DNA from: a bacterium
GTDB lineage: Bacteria > JAJVIF01
Direction: 5' to 3'
DNA: 64,000 bases
NCBI GenBank assembly: GCA_022072165.1
Contig: JAJVIF010000001.1
Span: 1,081,353-1,145,352, forward strand
Each line of letters starts with the position of its first letter. Position 1 is the stretch's first letter. Made by a program: the position numbers and the translations under genes. Positions 35,153 through 42,459 of the stretch are shown in pieces. The notes beneath the pieces are model-generated. The model saw only the letters and a list, made by a program, of their open reading frames with translations. It did no database searches and was not told the origin of the DNA.

Positions 35153-36808
35153 TTAGCGGGCGTACTCCATGAACTTGGTGAGGGCCTTCACCAGCCCCGA
35201 CGGGGTCGGATCATCAGCCATCACGATCGGCTTCAGTTCCCGATCCTCGCAGGCATCGCGGGTCGTCGGACCAATAGCCAGGGCCGTCCACCCCGGACGC
35301 CAGGGATTCACTGCCAGAAAGCTCTCGACTGTGCTGGGGCTGCTGAATGTAATGACATCCACTTTCGGAAAGTCGGGCAGGGGAGGATGCGCGACCGACA
35401 GCGTTCGGTACGGCCGGACGAGATCCACCTCCATCCCCTCTTCCATCAGGGCTTCCGGCAGATCGTCCCGTCCTTCATCAGCCCGGATATACAGCACCCG
35501 GCAACCGGGATTCAACAGTTCCCGATCATCCAGAAAGTCCAGCAGGCTGTCGGTATTCCCCCGTCGCGGATGTCCCGCCACTTTCCAGCCCGCTTCTTCC
35601 ACACTCTCGGTCGTCGCCTGCCCCATCGTGACGACCACCGCCGGACGCGGTCCGGCCAGGTGCATCCCCCAGCCTGCCGCATCACAGAGATGCTCGACTG
35701 CTGCGGGCGACGTAAAGAGGGCGAGGTCATAGTCCCCGGAGGAGGCAATCGCGGCCTGCTCTTCTGTGTCAAGCGTCCGTGTGATCGTCAGGATGGCGGG
35801 CTGGACCCATACGGAAGCTCCAGCGATGAGCAACGCACGGGTGAGCTGCTGCCCCCGTCCTCGCGGACGAGTGTTCAGCACGGTGAGCCCCGACAACGGA
35901 CCTTCTGCCGGCAGGCCATCATTCAGGGGTGAGAGGTCGTGCAGGGCAGAGCGCAACAGATACGCCGCATCGGAGCCGACCACCCGGGTCCGGATGTGAT
36001 GACTGCCACTGGGCGTGAAGTAAATCGCTTCCAGCTGGTCGCTGCCATCGGATAAGCGGGTTACCAGCGCTCCTAGTGGCGCGTTGCAGCCTCCCCCCAG
36101 CTGGTGCAGCAATTCGCGCTCGATGCCGACCTGCACCCCGAGCAGGGGATCATGGATCGACTGTAAGTGCCCCTGCGTCGTGGTGTCATTGTCCCGGCAC
36201 TCGATGCCAAGCGCTCCCTGTCCCGGAGCCGGCAGCATTTCCTGCAGGGTGAGATCGCGACGCACCAGTGATCCCAGATCAATCTGCTCTCCCAGTCGGT
36301 CGAGGGCCGCCTGTGCCACCACCAGCGCACCGACCGTTCCCGCCTGGACTTTCGCGATGCGGGTCGGGATGTTCCCCCGCATCACCGTAAAGGCCAGGTC
36401 CCGCTGGAGGGCCAGCAACTGAAACTGCCGTCGATTGGAAGAGGTACCGACCACCGTCCCGGGGGCCAGCCCAAGAGGCTGGTCCGGATCGGCGGCGTCA
36501 GGATGAATCAGCAGCACATCGGCGACCGCGGCCCGCTCCGGCACCGCGGCGAGCGCGAGCCCTGGCGCGAGGCGGGTCGGGAGATCCTTGAGGGAATGCA
36601 CCGCCAGGTCCACCTGATCGGTCAGCAACGCCTGTTCGAGTTCCTTGGTAAAAAAACCGACCCCTGCCGTTTCAGTCAGGGGGATTTCCTGCTGTTCATC
36701 GCCGGTCGTGGAGATCAGGACCAGTTCCGCAGGGACTTCCAGTCGGGACTGCACCCGCTCCGCCTGCCAGCGCGCGAGGGCGCTGGCCCGTGTTCCGAGA
36801 CGCATCAT
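35153..36808 (-). CDS. Fused hydroxymethylbilane synthase / uroporphyrinogen-III synthase
   Basis: A 551-residue bifunctional protein. Residues 1 to about 297 are hydroxymethylbilane synthase (HemC): MRLGTRASALARWQAE, the catalytic Asp 75 in DLAVHSLKDLPT, and dipyrromethane-cofactor Cys 241 in LGGGCNAPLGA. Residues from about 305 are uroporphyrinogen-III synthase (HemD): LTVLNTRPRGRGQQL, LALFTSPAAVEHL and ITFSSPSTVESFL, ending near LVKALTKFME. Fusing the two lets the unstable linear tetrapyrrole pass directly to ring closure. Such hemC-hemD fusions exist in scattered bacteria. The ATG at 36808 is next to one at 36805. It follows hemA by 5 bases. Confidence 0.95.
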   Translation of the reverse strand: MMRLGTRASALARWQAERVQSRLEVPAELVLISTTGDEQQEIPLTETAGVGFFTKELEQALLTDQVDLAVHSLKDLPTRLAPGLALAAVPERAAVADVLLIHPDAADPDQPLGLAPGTVVGTSSNRRQFQLLALQRDLAFTVMRGNIPTRIAKVQAGTVGALVVAQAALDRLGEQIDLGSLVRRDLTLQEMLPAPGQGALGIECRDNDTTTQGHLQSIHDPLLGVQVGIERELLHQLGGGCNAPLGALVTRLSDGSDQLEAIYFTPSGSHHIRTRVVGSDAAYLLRSALHDLSPLNDGLPAEGPLSGLTVLNTRPRGRGQQLTRALLIAGASVWVQPAILTITRTLDTEEQAAIASSGDYDLALFTSPAAVEHLCDAAGWGMHLAGPRPAVVVTMGQATTESVEEAGWKVAGHPRRGNTDSLLDFLDDRELLNPGCRVLYIRADEGRDDLPEALMEEGMEVDLVRPYRTLSVAHPPLPDFPKVDVITFSSPSTVESFLAVNPWRPGWTALAIGPTTRDACEDRELKPIVMADDPTPSGLVKALTKFMEYAR

Positions 36809-36813
36809 GGTGG

Positions 36814-38073
36814 TCAGGCATCCGCCAGCAGCGTGGCGCGCATGGGTTCAGGAAGCTGCTGCAGGGCCGGACCCAACTGACGCGCCAGCAATGCCAGCGC
36901 TCCAGGTGGCAGGTCGGCGAGATATGGTGCCAACTGTGCTTCCAGGTCGGCGGGTGGCAGTGTTTTACGCCCCCGCAGACTCTCCAGCACCGGCGCGACT
37001 GGCGCGAGCACCCAGCGCATCAGGAAGTCGTCGAGCCGCGCCCGCACGTACTCCTCTGCTTCCGCTGCTGCCGCCGCCCGTCCTGCCTTGTTGGCATCGA
37101 CTGTCGCCTGCAGATCGTCCATATCATGCAACAGAACCCCAGGCAGCGTCCGGGCCAGGGGGTCGATGTTACGGGGGACGCCGAGGTCATAGACCTGCAG
37201 CGGTTGAAGTCGTCCCCAGGTCGCGGCGGCCAATGCAGCGGCATCGATCAGCGGACGGTCCACCGCCAGACAACTCACCAACGCGACCGCTCCGTGCATA
37301 TGCTCGATGAAGTCCATCAGACGTCCGCCGGTGAACTGATGATCGGACGCGAGTTTCGACAGCGACGACTCGCTCCGGTTCAGGACCACCACCGAGGGGC
37401 CGGCCTTCTTCAGTGCGCGCAGGACCGCCTGGGCGATTTCCCCCGCCCCCAGCACCACGATGGTTCCCTTCCCGGAGACTCGTCGCAGTTCCTGTGCGAC
37501 CAGCGAAGCGACTGACGCCGCCCGCTGCTGGATGCTCGTGTGGGTCCGCACCCCTTTGCCAACACTCAGGGCCTGCTGAAACACCTGATTCAACACTTTG
37601 TCAGTGGACTGCGACTGGCGCGCCTTTTCGTAAGCGGTCCGGACCTGCGCCAGAATTTCGGTGTCGCCCAGGACCAGACTGTCCAGCGACGATGCCACCC
37701 TGAACAGGTGGTGCAAGGCCTCGGTCCCCTCCCGCACACTCCATTCCAGGCCATCCGCATCGGCAGGGCTCAATGCTCCCAGCAGTAAGTCCTGAATCTG
37801 CTGCAGCGCAAGAGTCGCCTGGGGGCCGGAGACATAGAACTCGGTCCGGTTACAGGTCCCCAGATAGACCGCGCCAGTGATCAGCCCTTCGGCCCGGAGT
37901 CGATCACATAACGTCTCCCACGCCTCCTCCCGGAGGACCAGTCGTTCGCGGATCCGTACCGCCGCTTCACGATGGGTAATGCCCAGCATCGCGACAGGGA
38001 GTGTCGGAGCAGGCGCGTTGTGCCTCATTCCGGGGGAAGAGTAAAAATCATGAGGTCCCCAAATGTCACTCAT
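36814..38073 (-). CDS. hemA: Glutamyl-tRNA reductase
   Basis: A 419-residue enzyme that reduces glutamyl-tRNA to glutamate-1-semialdehyde, the entry step of the C5 heme pathway and the usual control point. The N-terminal MLGITHREAAVRIRE, the active-site Cys 74 in YLGTCNRTEFYV, LVLGDTEILAQVRTAYE and the NADPH-binding IVVLGAGEIAQAVLRAL are present. The ATG at 38073 has AGAGGAG 12 bases upstream; an ATG at 38028 would also retain the whole domain. First gene of the heme operon. Its promoter must lie in the 115 bases before the divergent tRNA-Arg gene, but I see no clear boxes on this strand. Confidence 0.96.
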   Translation of the reverse strand: MSDIWGPHDFYSSPGMRHNAPAPTLPVAMLGITHREAAVRIRERLVLREEAWETLCDRLRAEGLITGAVYLGTCNRTEFYVSGPQATLALQQIQDLLLGALSPADADGLEWSVREGTEALHHLFRVASSLDSLVLGDTEILAQVRTAYEKARQSQSTDKVLNQVFQQALSVGKGVRTHTSIQQRAASVASLVAQELRRVSGKGTIVVLGAGEIAQAVLRALKKAGPSVVVLNRSESSLSKLASDHQFTGGRLMDFIEHMHGAVALVSCLAVDRPLIDAAALAAATWGRLQPLQVYDLGVPRNIDPLARTLPGVLLHDMDDLQATVDANKAGRAAAAAEAEEYVRARLDDFLMRWVLAPVAPVLESLRGRKTLPPADLEAQLAPYLADLPPGALALLARQLGPALQQLPEPMRATLLADA

Positions 38074-38139
38074 CTGTCACATCGCTCCTCTGCTTTCCCA
38101 GACGTGACCTGTGACGCATTTGCGCGCCTTAACTGAGGG

Positions 38140-38169
38140 TTGTCAGCCCCGGCCCCTCTCTGGTACATT
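38140..38169 (+). promoter_or_regulatory. Putative promoter of tRNA-Arg(GCG)
   Basis: TTGTCA (38140-38145), an 18-base spacer, then TACATT (38164-38169), 19 bases before the tRNA. Good fit to a housekeeping promoter. Confidence 0.5.
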
Positions 38170-38188
38170 GCCCGTTCCACAGGCACGC

Positions 38189-38264
38189 GCGTCTGTAGCT
38201 CAGTGGATAGAGCACCAGCTTGCGGAGCTGGGTGTCGCAGGTTCGAGTCCTGCCAGACGCGCCA
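38189..38264 (+). tRNA. tRNA-Arg (anticodon GCG)
   Basis: A 76-base tRNA. Acceptor GCGTCTG/CAGACGC, D stem GCTC/GAGC, anticodon arm CCAGC-TTGCGGA-GCTGG (anticodon GCG at 38222-38224), T arm GCAGG-TTCGAGT-CCTGC, encoded GCCA. It reads the arginine codons CGC and CGU. Most bacteria use anticodon ACG, changed to ICG, for this box, so a GCG anticodon is unusual. Confidence 0.95.
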
Positions 38265-38387
38265 CCTGCTCTCCCCGGACCTGCCAGTCCGCATTCGCCC
38301 CCTCGAGCCTCCCACCTGAATCACCCGTTCCGGGGACGTCCTTCGAGGACGCTCATCCGAACGTGGATCGCGTCGGAGACTGCTCAC

Positions 38388-38663
38388 ATGACCTCGCACC
38401 ACCTGATCTGCCCCAACTGCGACTCGCGCCTGGAAGCCCGGGCCTGTAAACAACGGTGCCCCCGATGCGGATACTTCGACTCCTGCAGCGATTTTCCCTC
38501 GTACCATGCCGACGGGACTGATGGACAAATTTCCTTACCAATGTCTGTAAAAGTACTTGACACAGCCCTACAGGACCCGTATTCTCTTCCTCAGCAACCG
38601 AGGCATCGCATTCAGGAACGATCTGCGACCCTCGAGTTGCTCGAAGACTCTGTCCCGCTTTAA
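38388..38663 (+). CDS. Small zinc-ribbon protein, 91 aa
   Basis: A short protein whose first 30 residues hold a two-knuckle zinc ribbon: ICPNCDSRLEARACKQ then CPRCGYFDSCSDF. The pattern CPRCGYFxSCSDF looks conserved and is the strongest evidence that this is a gene. The ATG at 38388 has GGAG nine bases upstream; the longer frame begins inside the tRNA and is not real. The last 55 residues are low in recognisable structure, and the 3' end overlaps the start of a candidate small RNA, so the true stop may be less important than the ribbon. Function unknown; possible nucleic-acid or protein adaptor. Confidence 0.6.
   Translation: MTSHHLICPNCDSRLEARACKQRCPRCGYFDSCSDFPSYHADGTDGQISLPMSVKVLDTALQDPYSLPQQPRHRIQERSATLELLEDSVPL
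38557..38585 (+). promoter_or_regulatory. Strong housekeeping-type promoter for the candidate ncRNA
   Basis: A perfect TTGACA (38557-38562), a 17-base spacer and TATTCT (38580-38585). It lies inside the end of the zinc-ribbon frame and points toward a structured region ending in a terminator. Confidence 0.6.
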
Positions 38664-38768
38664 GCCTCGGGATCTCCCGCGCCCGATGCCTTGAAGCGGG
38701 ACCCCTGACACACCTACCTTGAGTCTGCGCCTGCTCTCCCCCCTGGTTCGCCGGGGGGGAGGCTTTTT
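38592..38768 (+). ncRNA. Candidate structured small RNA of about 180 nt
   Basis: This stretch is bounded by a TTGACA/TATTCT promoter and a strong terminator. Nested helices can form: AGACTC (38645-38650) with GAGTCT (38721-38726), GTCCCGCTT (38652-38660) with AAGCGGGAC (38694-38702), and TCGGG (38667-38671) with CCCGA (38682-38686). The upstream segment CCGAGGCATCG (38598-38608) can instead pair with GCCTCGG (38664-38670) or with CGATGCCT (38684-38691), so two exclusive folds are possible. The size fits 6S RNA, but I cannot match its conserved bubble. It could also be a cis-acting leader. Candidate only. Confidence 0.42.
38736..38768 (+). terminator. Rho-independent terminator of the candidate ncRNA
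   Basis: CTCCCCCC (38736-38743) pairs with GGGGGGAG (38754-38761) around a TTCG-containing loop, followed by TTTTT (38764-38768). Confidence 0.85.
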
Positions 38769-38866
38769 CACCCCAGTTCTGCCGCATTGGGCAGATCTGC
38801 AGCGGGTCAGTCCTGAGACCTGACAGATACTCCATGTTATGACTTATATCCAGCCTTCCCGGTCCC

Positions 38867-38875
38867 TGCTATGCT
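38867..38875 (+). promoter_or_regulatory. Putative extended -10 of the ArsR-type regulator gene
   Basis: TGC then TATGCT. It is the only promoter-like element I see in the 300 bases between the terminator at 38768 and the regulator gene; that stretch otherwise holds no supported gene. Confidence 0.35.
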
Positions 38876-39072
38876 CAAGGTTGTTGCGCCTGCCTGCGTT
38901 ACACGCCGGGCTCTCATCCGCACTCTCCGAGAGCCGGTCGCTGCCAGACTGATGTTCGCAGCCCCGTTCTGTGAGGGCTATGCAGGATGTCAGGTTTGGT
39001 ATCCAACGTTAACAGTACGGCTTCAGCGGAGCCCACCTGATCCTGGCGTGCTGTGGGAGTCTTCCCGCAGTC

Positions 39073-39660
39073 ATGGCACCGGTCCCACTTACAGCTATGG
39101 CGCACGAACTCTCCACGTCCCGCGAAAAAGCGCTCCTGGACCCCACCCGCCTCAAAATGGTGCTCCAGCTCTCCACCCCCCGGACCGTCAAGCAGGTCGC
39201 CGACCGCCTGGGCGTGTCCTATCGCCGCCTCTACCACCACATGCAGGTCCTGGAAGAAGCTGGCGTAGTGGAGCAGGTCAATGTCCCGCATCGACGCTCC
39301 GTGGCGGAGCGGTACTACAAGGTCCGGGAAGGCGAGCTACTGATCTCGCCGCAGCAGACCGGGACTTCCCTGAGCGAAACGCATCTCCTCGCCCAGCAGG
39401 TTGCCACCACTACTACGAATGAACTGACCACAGCACTTCAGTTGCAGCGACATTTCCAGCTGCGGGTTGCGCGATTCGAGGTTCACTGCGATCCGGCAGA
39501 TCGCCACGATGTCCTGAAAAACATCGAACATATCCTGGCCGAAGCCGAAGAGCGGATACACGCGCTGGATCAGCCCGGTGGCGACAGCACCCTGGTCCTG
39601 TTTAATCTCGCCTTCGAGACGCCAGATTCCGAACCGGGTACCGCAGGATCCGACCACTAG
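39073..39660 (+). CDS. ArsR-type winged-helix transcription regulator
   Basis: A 195-residue DNA-binding protein. Residues about 15-90 form an ArsR/HTH_20-like winged helix: LDPTRLKMVLQLSTPRTV, the recognition part VADRLGVSYRRLYHHMQVLE and the wing AERYYKVREGELLI. There are no metal-binding cysteines, so it is not a classical metal sensor. The C-terminal half is an alpha-beta domain of unknown role that may bind a ligand or make dimers. The ATG at 39073 has GGGAG 13 bases upstream; ATG 39097 is an alternative. It is monocistronic and its targets are unknown; the nearby genes are unrelated small proteins. Confidence 0.8.
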   Translation: MAPVPLTAMAHELSTSREKALLDPTRLKMVLQLSTPRTVKQVADRLGVSYRRLYHHMQVLEEAGVVEQVNVPHRRSVAERYYKVREGELLISPQQTGTSLSETHLLAQQVATTTTNELTTALQLQRHFQLRVARFEVHCDPADRHDVLKNIEHILAEAEERIHALDQPGGDSTLVLFNLAFETPDSEPGTAGSDH

Positions 39661-39694
39661 TCACAAATCAGGGTGTGCTGCAGGCCGCTGCAGA

Positions 39695-40042
39695 CTAGCT
39701 GTCCTGGCCGCTGGGCAGGACATCGCGCTGTGCTGGCGTGATTTCGTTCGGACTGTCAATGGTTCGGGACGTCTGTTGATCCCAGCCAGACTTCCCCTCA
39801 GGCAGGACCTCTGCTGGCGGTGTCTTCTCGCGAGTCATGTACCAGCCGACTCCCAGCACCACCACTACGAGCAGCACGAGTCCCACGAAGAACGAGGTCA
39901 TGTTGACGGAACCCCGTACCCGGGGTTCAGCCAGCATCTCCGCCCCCATTTCCTTCTGCAGGGCGTTGCAGGTCGGGCAGAACTGGACCTTCCCCGGTAC
40001 CACCGCGTCGCAATTCCAACAAAGACGCTGGGGCTGACTCAT
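39695..40042 (-). CDS. Small membrane protein with N-terminal zinc ribbon
   Basis: A 115-residue protein. An N-terminal zinc ribbon, LCWNCDAVVPGKVQFCPTCN, is followed by one membrane helix (about residues 50-67, FFVGLVLLVVVVLGVGWYM) and a polar Pro/Ser-rich tail. The ribbon would lie in the cytoplasm. The ATG at 40042 has GGGAGGA six bases upstream. Function unknown. The same CxxC..CxxC ribbon plus helix layout is common among uncharacterised bacterial proteins. Confidence 0.75.
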   Translation of the reverse strand: MSQPQRLCWNCDAVVPGKVQFCPTCNALQKEMGAEMLAEPRVRGSVNMTSFFVGLVLLVVVVLGVGWYMTREKTPPAEVLPEGKSGWDQQTSRTIDSPNEITPAQRDVLPSGQDS

Positions 40043-40188
40043 GACGATCCTCCCTGGCCGATGGCGCATCCTCCGGATGGTGGACCGGCCTGGTGGTGAT
40101 GATAGCCAACCTCTCGGTAGTTCGACCTGATGTCTAATCAGCTATCTTGCCCGAATCACAACTTTCCCACCTGCGCGCCACCGACGCC

Positions 40189-40194
40189 TATACT
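40189..40194 (+). promoter_or_regulatory. -10 element (TATACT) for a probable leaderless gene
   Basis: TATACT ends seven bases before the ATG at 40202, which has no ribosome site. Transcription would begin at the start codon. Confidence 0.45.
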
Positions 40195-40201
40195 TTTTCG
40201 A

Positions 40202-41572
40202 ATGAAACGCCCGACGCCCCGCTGCTGGAGCCACTGGGTACTGAGCAGTCTGGTCTGCCTGGTCCTGCTGAGCCTGACCCCTCCGCTAGACGCCGCCCCA
40301 TCAGCTTCCACGCTGCGACTCCTCTTTCTCCGCCAGGGCGACCTCTGGAGCGCTGCTCCCGATGGCTCCGATCAGCGCATCGCCCTCGCCACTGGCAGCA
40401 CAATTCAGCGCTACGCCGTCGCGCCAGTGGGGAACCGGGTCGCGGTCGTCCGGCGACTGGGAGCCCTGGATGCGCTGGAGATTCATGATCTCGTCACGGG
40501 CGAAGCGTTTCTGGTCCGGGCGGCAGAGGGTTTCGTGGAGTCCCTGGCCTGGACCGGCGAGGCCATACCCCATCTCGGGTATTCCTACGCCCCGGATCGC
40601 CAGACCCCACTCCGAATCTTCATTACCCAGGGAGGTGCGGGTGTCCAGCGACTGAAGCTGGAAGCTGAGGAACGACTTCTGTACTTCTACCCGGCCCCGG
40701 ATGGAATCGTCGCGGTGGTGAAGCACCCCGGCGGACTCCGATGGATGAAGTGCCGTCGCGATGCCACCGAAGAGGTCCGGGGATTTCCCGGCAAGTCCAT
40801 CACAGCAATGCCGCTGGATCAGCGTCGCTGGCTCGCCAGCCTCTACGCCCCCGGGGTTGGACGCGCTCTGCAGCTCCTCGAGGCCCAGCCACGCGGCCTG
40901 CTGATGCGACAGGAGGCATCCTGGGAACGCGCCGAACTCCGCTTCAGCGACACCCCTGCGTTTAAGAGCCCCATTGGCGAGCCACTGAAGGTGGTGTTGC
41001 GGGCTGACTCCACCGACCCCGGGATCACGGACAGCCAGATTCTGATCTGGGACCTCGCACGGAAGCAGATCACCGGAGTTGTACTCCCCGGAGAGTTGCT
41101 GGTCGATGCCCCCATCGCCGAGGTCCAGGGGAAGCGGATCATCTTCTGCAGCCAGCATCGCGATGGCGCGGGCTATGGCACCCTGCCCGCCCTCTGGAGC
41201 CTCTCCTGGCATGGCGCAGACCGTGCACTCCTCGTGGCCAATGGTCAGTCACCCGCCTGGTGGAAGATGGAAGCCGCGCCCGAACTGCAAGCGCCAGGCA
41301 TCGACATCACCCTCGATCTTCCCGAAGAACCTGTGATCGTGGACGACCCACCGGCAGACGCTGATGAAACAGCTACAGCGACGGCCGACGCAGGAGCAGC
41401 CGGCGCGAGTGATGTGGATGAAGAGGCCGGTCCGCCTGAATCGGAAGGTGAGAAAGACGGAGAGCTTGTGGAAGAGCCCACAGACGATGAAGCAGAGCCC
41501 GGGGATGAAGAAGCCGGGGAGGATCCAGAGACAGAAACGGACAGCGAGAAAGGTCCCGCGTCACGTAACTGA
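40202..41572 (+). CDS. Secreted protein with beta-propeller-like domain and acidic tail
   Basis: A 456-residue exported protein of unknown function. The ATG at 40202 starts a signal peptide with hydrophobic core VLSSLVCLVLLSLTPPL and cleavage near DAAPSA. The mature part begins LRLLFLRQGDLWSAAPDGSD, the style of TolB/WD40-like propeller blades, and more blades follow (DALEIHDLVTGE, LIWDLARKQITG). The last 80 residues are extremely acidic, with alternating Glu/Asp/Pro/Ala runs such as ADETATATADAGAAG and EPGDEEAGEDPETE. Such tails bind calcium or positive surfaces in other proteins; no role is proven here. Confidence 0.72.
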   Translation: MKRPTPRCWSHWVLSSLVCLVLLSLTPPLDAAPSASTLRLLFLRQGDLWSAAPDGSDQRIALATGSTIQRYAVAPVGNRVAVVRRLGALDALEIHDLVTGEAFLVRAAEGFVESLAWTGEAIPHLGYSYAPDRQTPLRIFITQGGAGVQRLKLEAEERLLYFYPAPDGIVAVVKHPGGLRWMKCRRDATEEVRGFPGKSITAMPLDQRRWLASLYAPGVGRALQLLEAQPRGLLMRQEASWERAELRFSDTPAFKSPIGEPLKVVLRADSTDPGITDSQILIWDLARKQITGVVLPGELLVDAPIAEVQGKRIIFCSQHRDGAGYGTLPALWSLSWHGADRALLVANGQSPAWWKMEAAPELQAPGIDITLDLPEEPVIVDDPPADADETATATADAGAAGASDVDEEAGPPESEGEKDGELVEEPTDDEAEPGDEEAGEDPETETDSEKGPASRN

Positions 41573-41618
41573 CAGCTTCTACGCCATGGCTGTCCAGAGA
41601 TTTGACCCGACCGAAAAG

Positions 41619-42374
41619 CTAGCGGGTGTTCACCGCTGATTTCGCCGCCAGCAGCTTCTGACGCAGCTTGGGGGTCGGCTGTTGTGACAGACCATAGTCG
41701 AACTCGTCCAGGGCATCGGCGGTCTGGTTTTTCCAGCCAAGGTAGAGCAGCCCCATGTAGTAGTGCGCCTCGGGAGCGAAGAGTCGCTTGAGCTTGATGG
41801 CGGTATCCAGGGAGTTGTAGGCCTGCAGCAGCTTGTCGTTGTCGCCTGCGAAGAGTTTGGTCTGCGACGCCCCGATGCAAACCCAGGCCCGGTACTGGTA
41901 GTCCCCTTTGGTCTTCTTCTGGGCTGCTTCCGACAGAACCAGCGAATCTTCGTACCGCTGCTGGGCGTAAGCCCGCCACGCGAGGTGCAGCTGGGCCGAT
42001 CCCTTTTCTTCTTCAGAGGCTGCCTTTTCTTCCAGGATGCGTCGGCAGATTTCATCCACTGCTTCCCAGTCCTCGAGGTACTCGTAGATCCGGGCGGCAT
42101 TCACGAGGCCTTTGACGTTCTGCTCGGGATTCGCTTTGTAGGCGCTCTCGAACGCTCTGGCGGCTCCCCGATCGCTCTTGAACTTCTCCATCGTCATACC
42201 CTGAGCGATGTAGAAAATACCGGGGTTGACCTGCTTGATGCCGAAGATCACCATCGGCAGGAGCAACAGCACGATGCTCAGGTTGATGATCTTCTTCATC
42301 GCAGCCTGATCGGCCGCGGCCTGCTGGACCTTGCTGGGCTTGGTCTTGTACTTCTTCTTAGGGGGCATGGCCAT
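41619..42374 (-). CDS. Membrane-anchored TPR-like protein
   Basis: A 251-residue protein. A basic N-terminus (PPKKKYKTKPSK) and one membrane helix (about 32-47) precede a soluble helical domain of about 190 residues. Its repeats, for example LVNAARIYEYLEDWEAVDEI, AQLHLAWRAYAQQRYEDSL and AHYYMGLLYLGWKNQTADAL, have TPR spacing. TPR domains hold protein partners; the topology suggests the repeats face the periplasm. The ATG at 42374 has GGAGGA 11 bases upstream; ATG 42368 is also possible. It stands alone, convergent with the acidic-tail protein gene. Confidence 0.75.
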   Translation of the reverse strand: MAMPPKKKYKTKPSKVQQAAADQAAMKKIINLSIVLLLLPMVIFGIKQVNPGIFYIAQGMTMEKFKSDRGAARAFESAYKANPEQNVKGLVNAARIYEYLEDWEAVDEICRRILEEKAASEEEKGSAQLHLAWRAYAQQRYEDSLVLSEAAQKKTKGDYQYRAWVCIGASQTKLFAGDNDKLLQAYNSLDTAIKLKRLFAPEAHYYMGLLYLGWKNQTADALDEFDYGLSQQPTPKLRQKLLAAKSAVNTR

Positions 42375-42459
42375 AACTGACCGTTCCTCCGGACCAGCTC
42401 CGCCGGCAGGCGGGCAAGCGATTTGATGCGCAGTTGGCGATTATACGAACCCTGCCCGC

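Noticed and set aside
38220-38387. N-terminal part of a longer plus-strand frame ending at 38663
   Set aside because: It begins inside the tRNA-Arg gene. The ATG at 38388 with its ribosome site is used.
38592-38768. Identification of the candidate ncRNA as 6S RNA, SRP RNA or tmRNA
   Set aside because: Length fits 6S, but the central-bubble sequences do not match clearly. No GGAA-capped SRP helix and no tmRNA tRNA-like ends are present.
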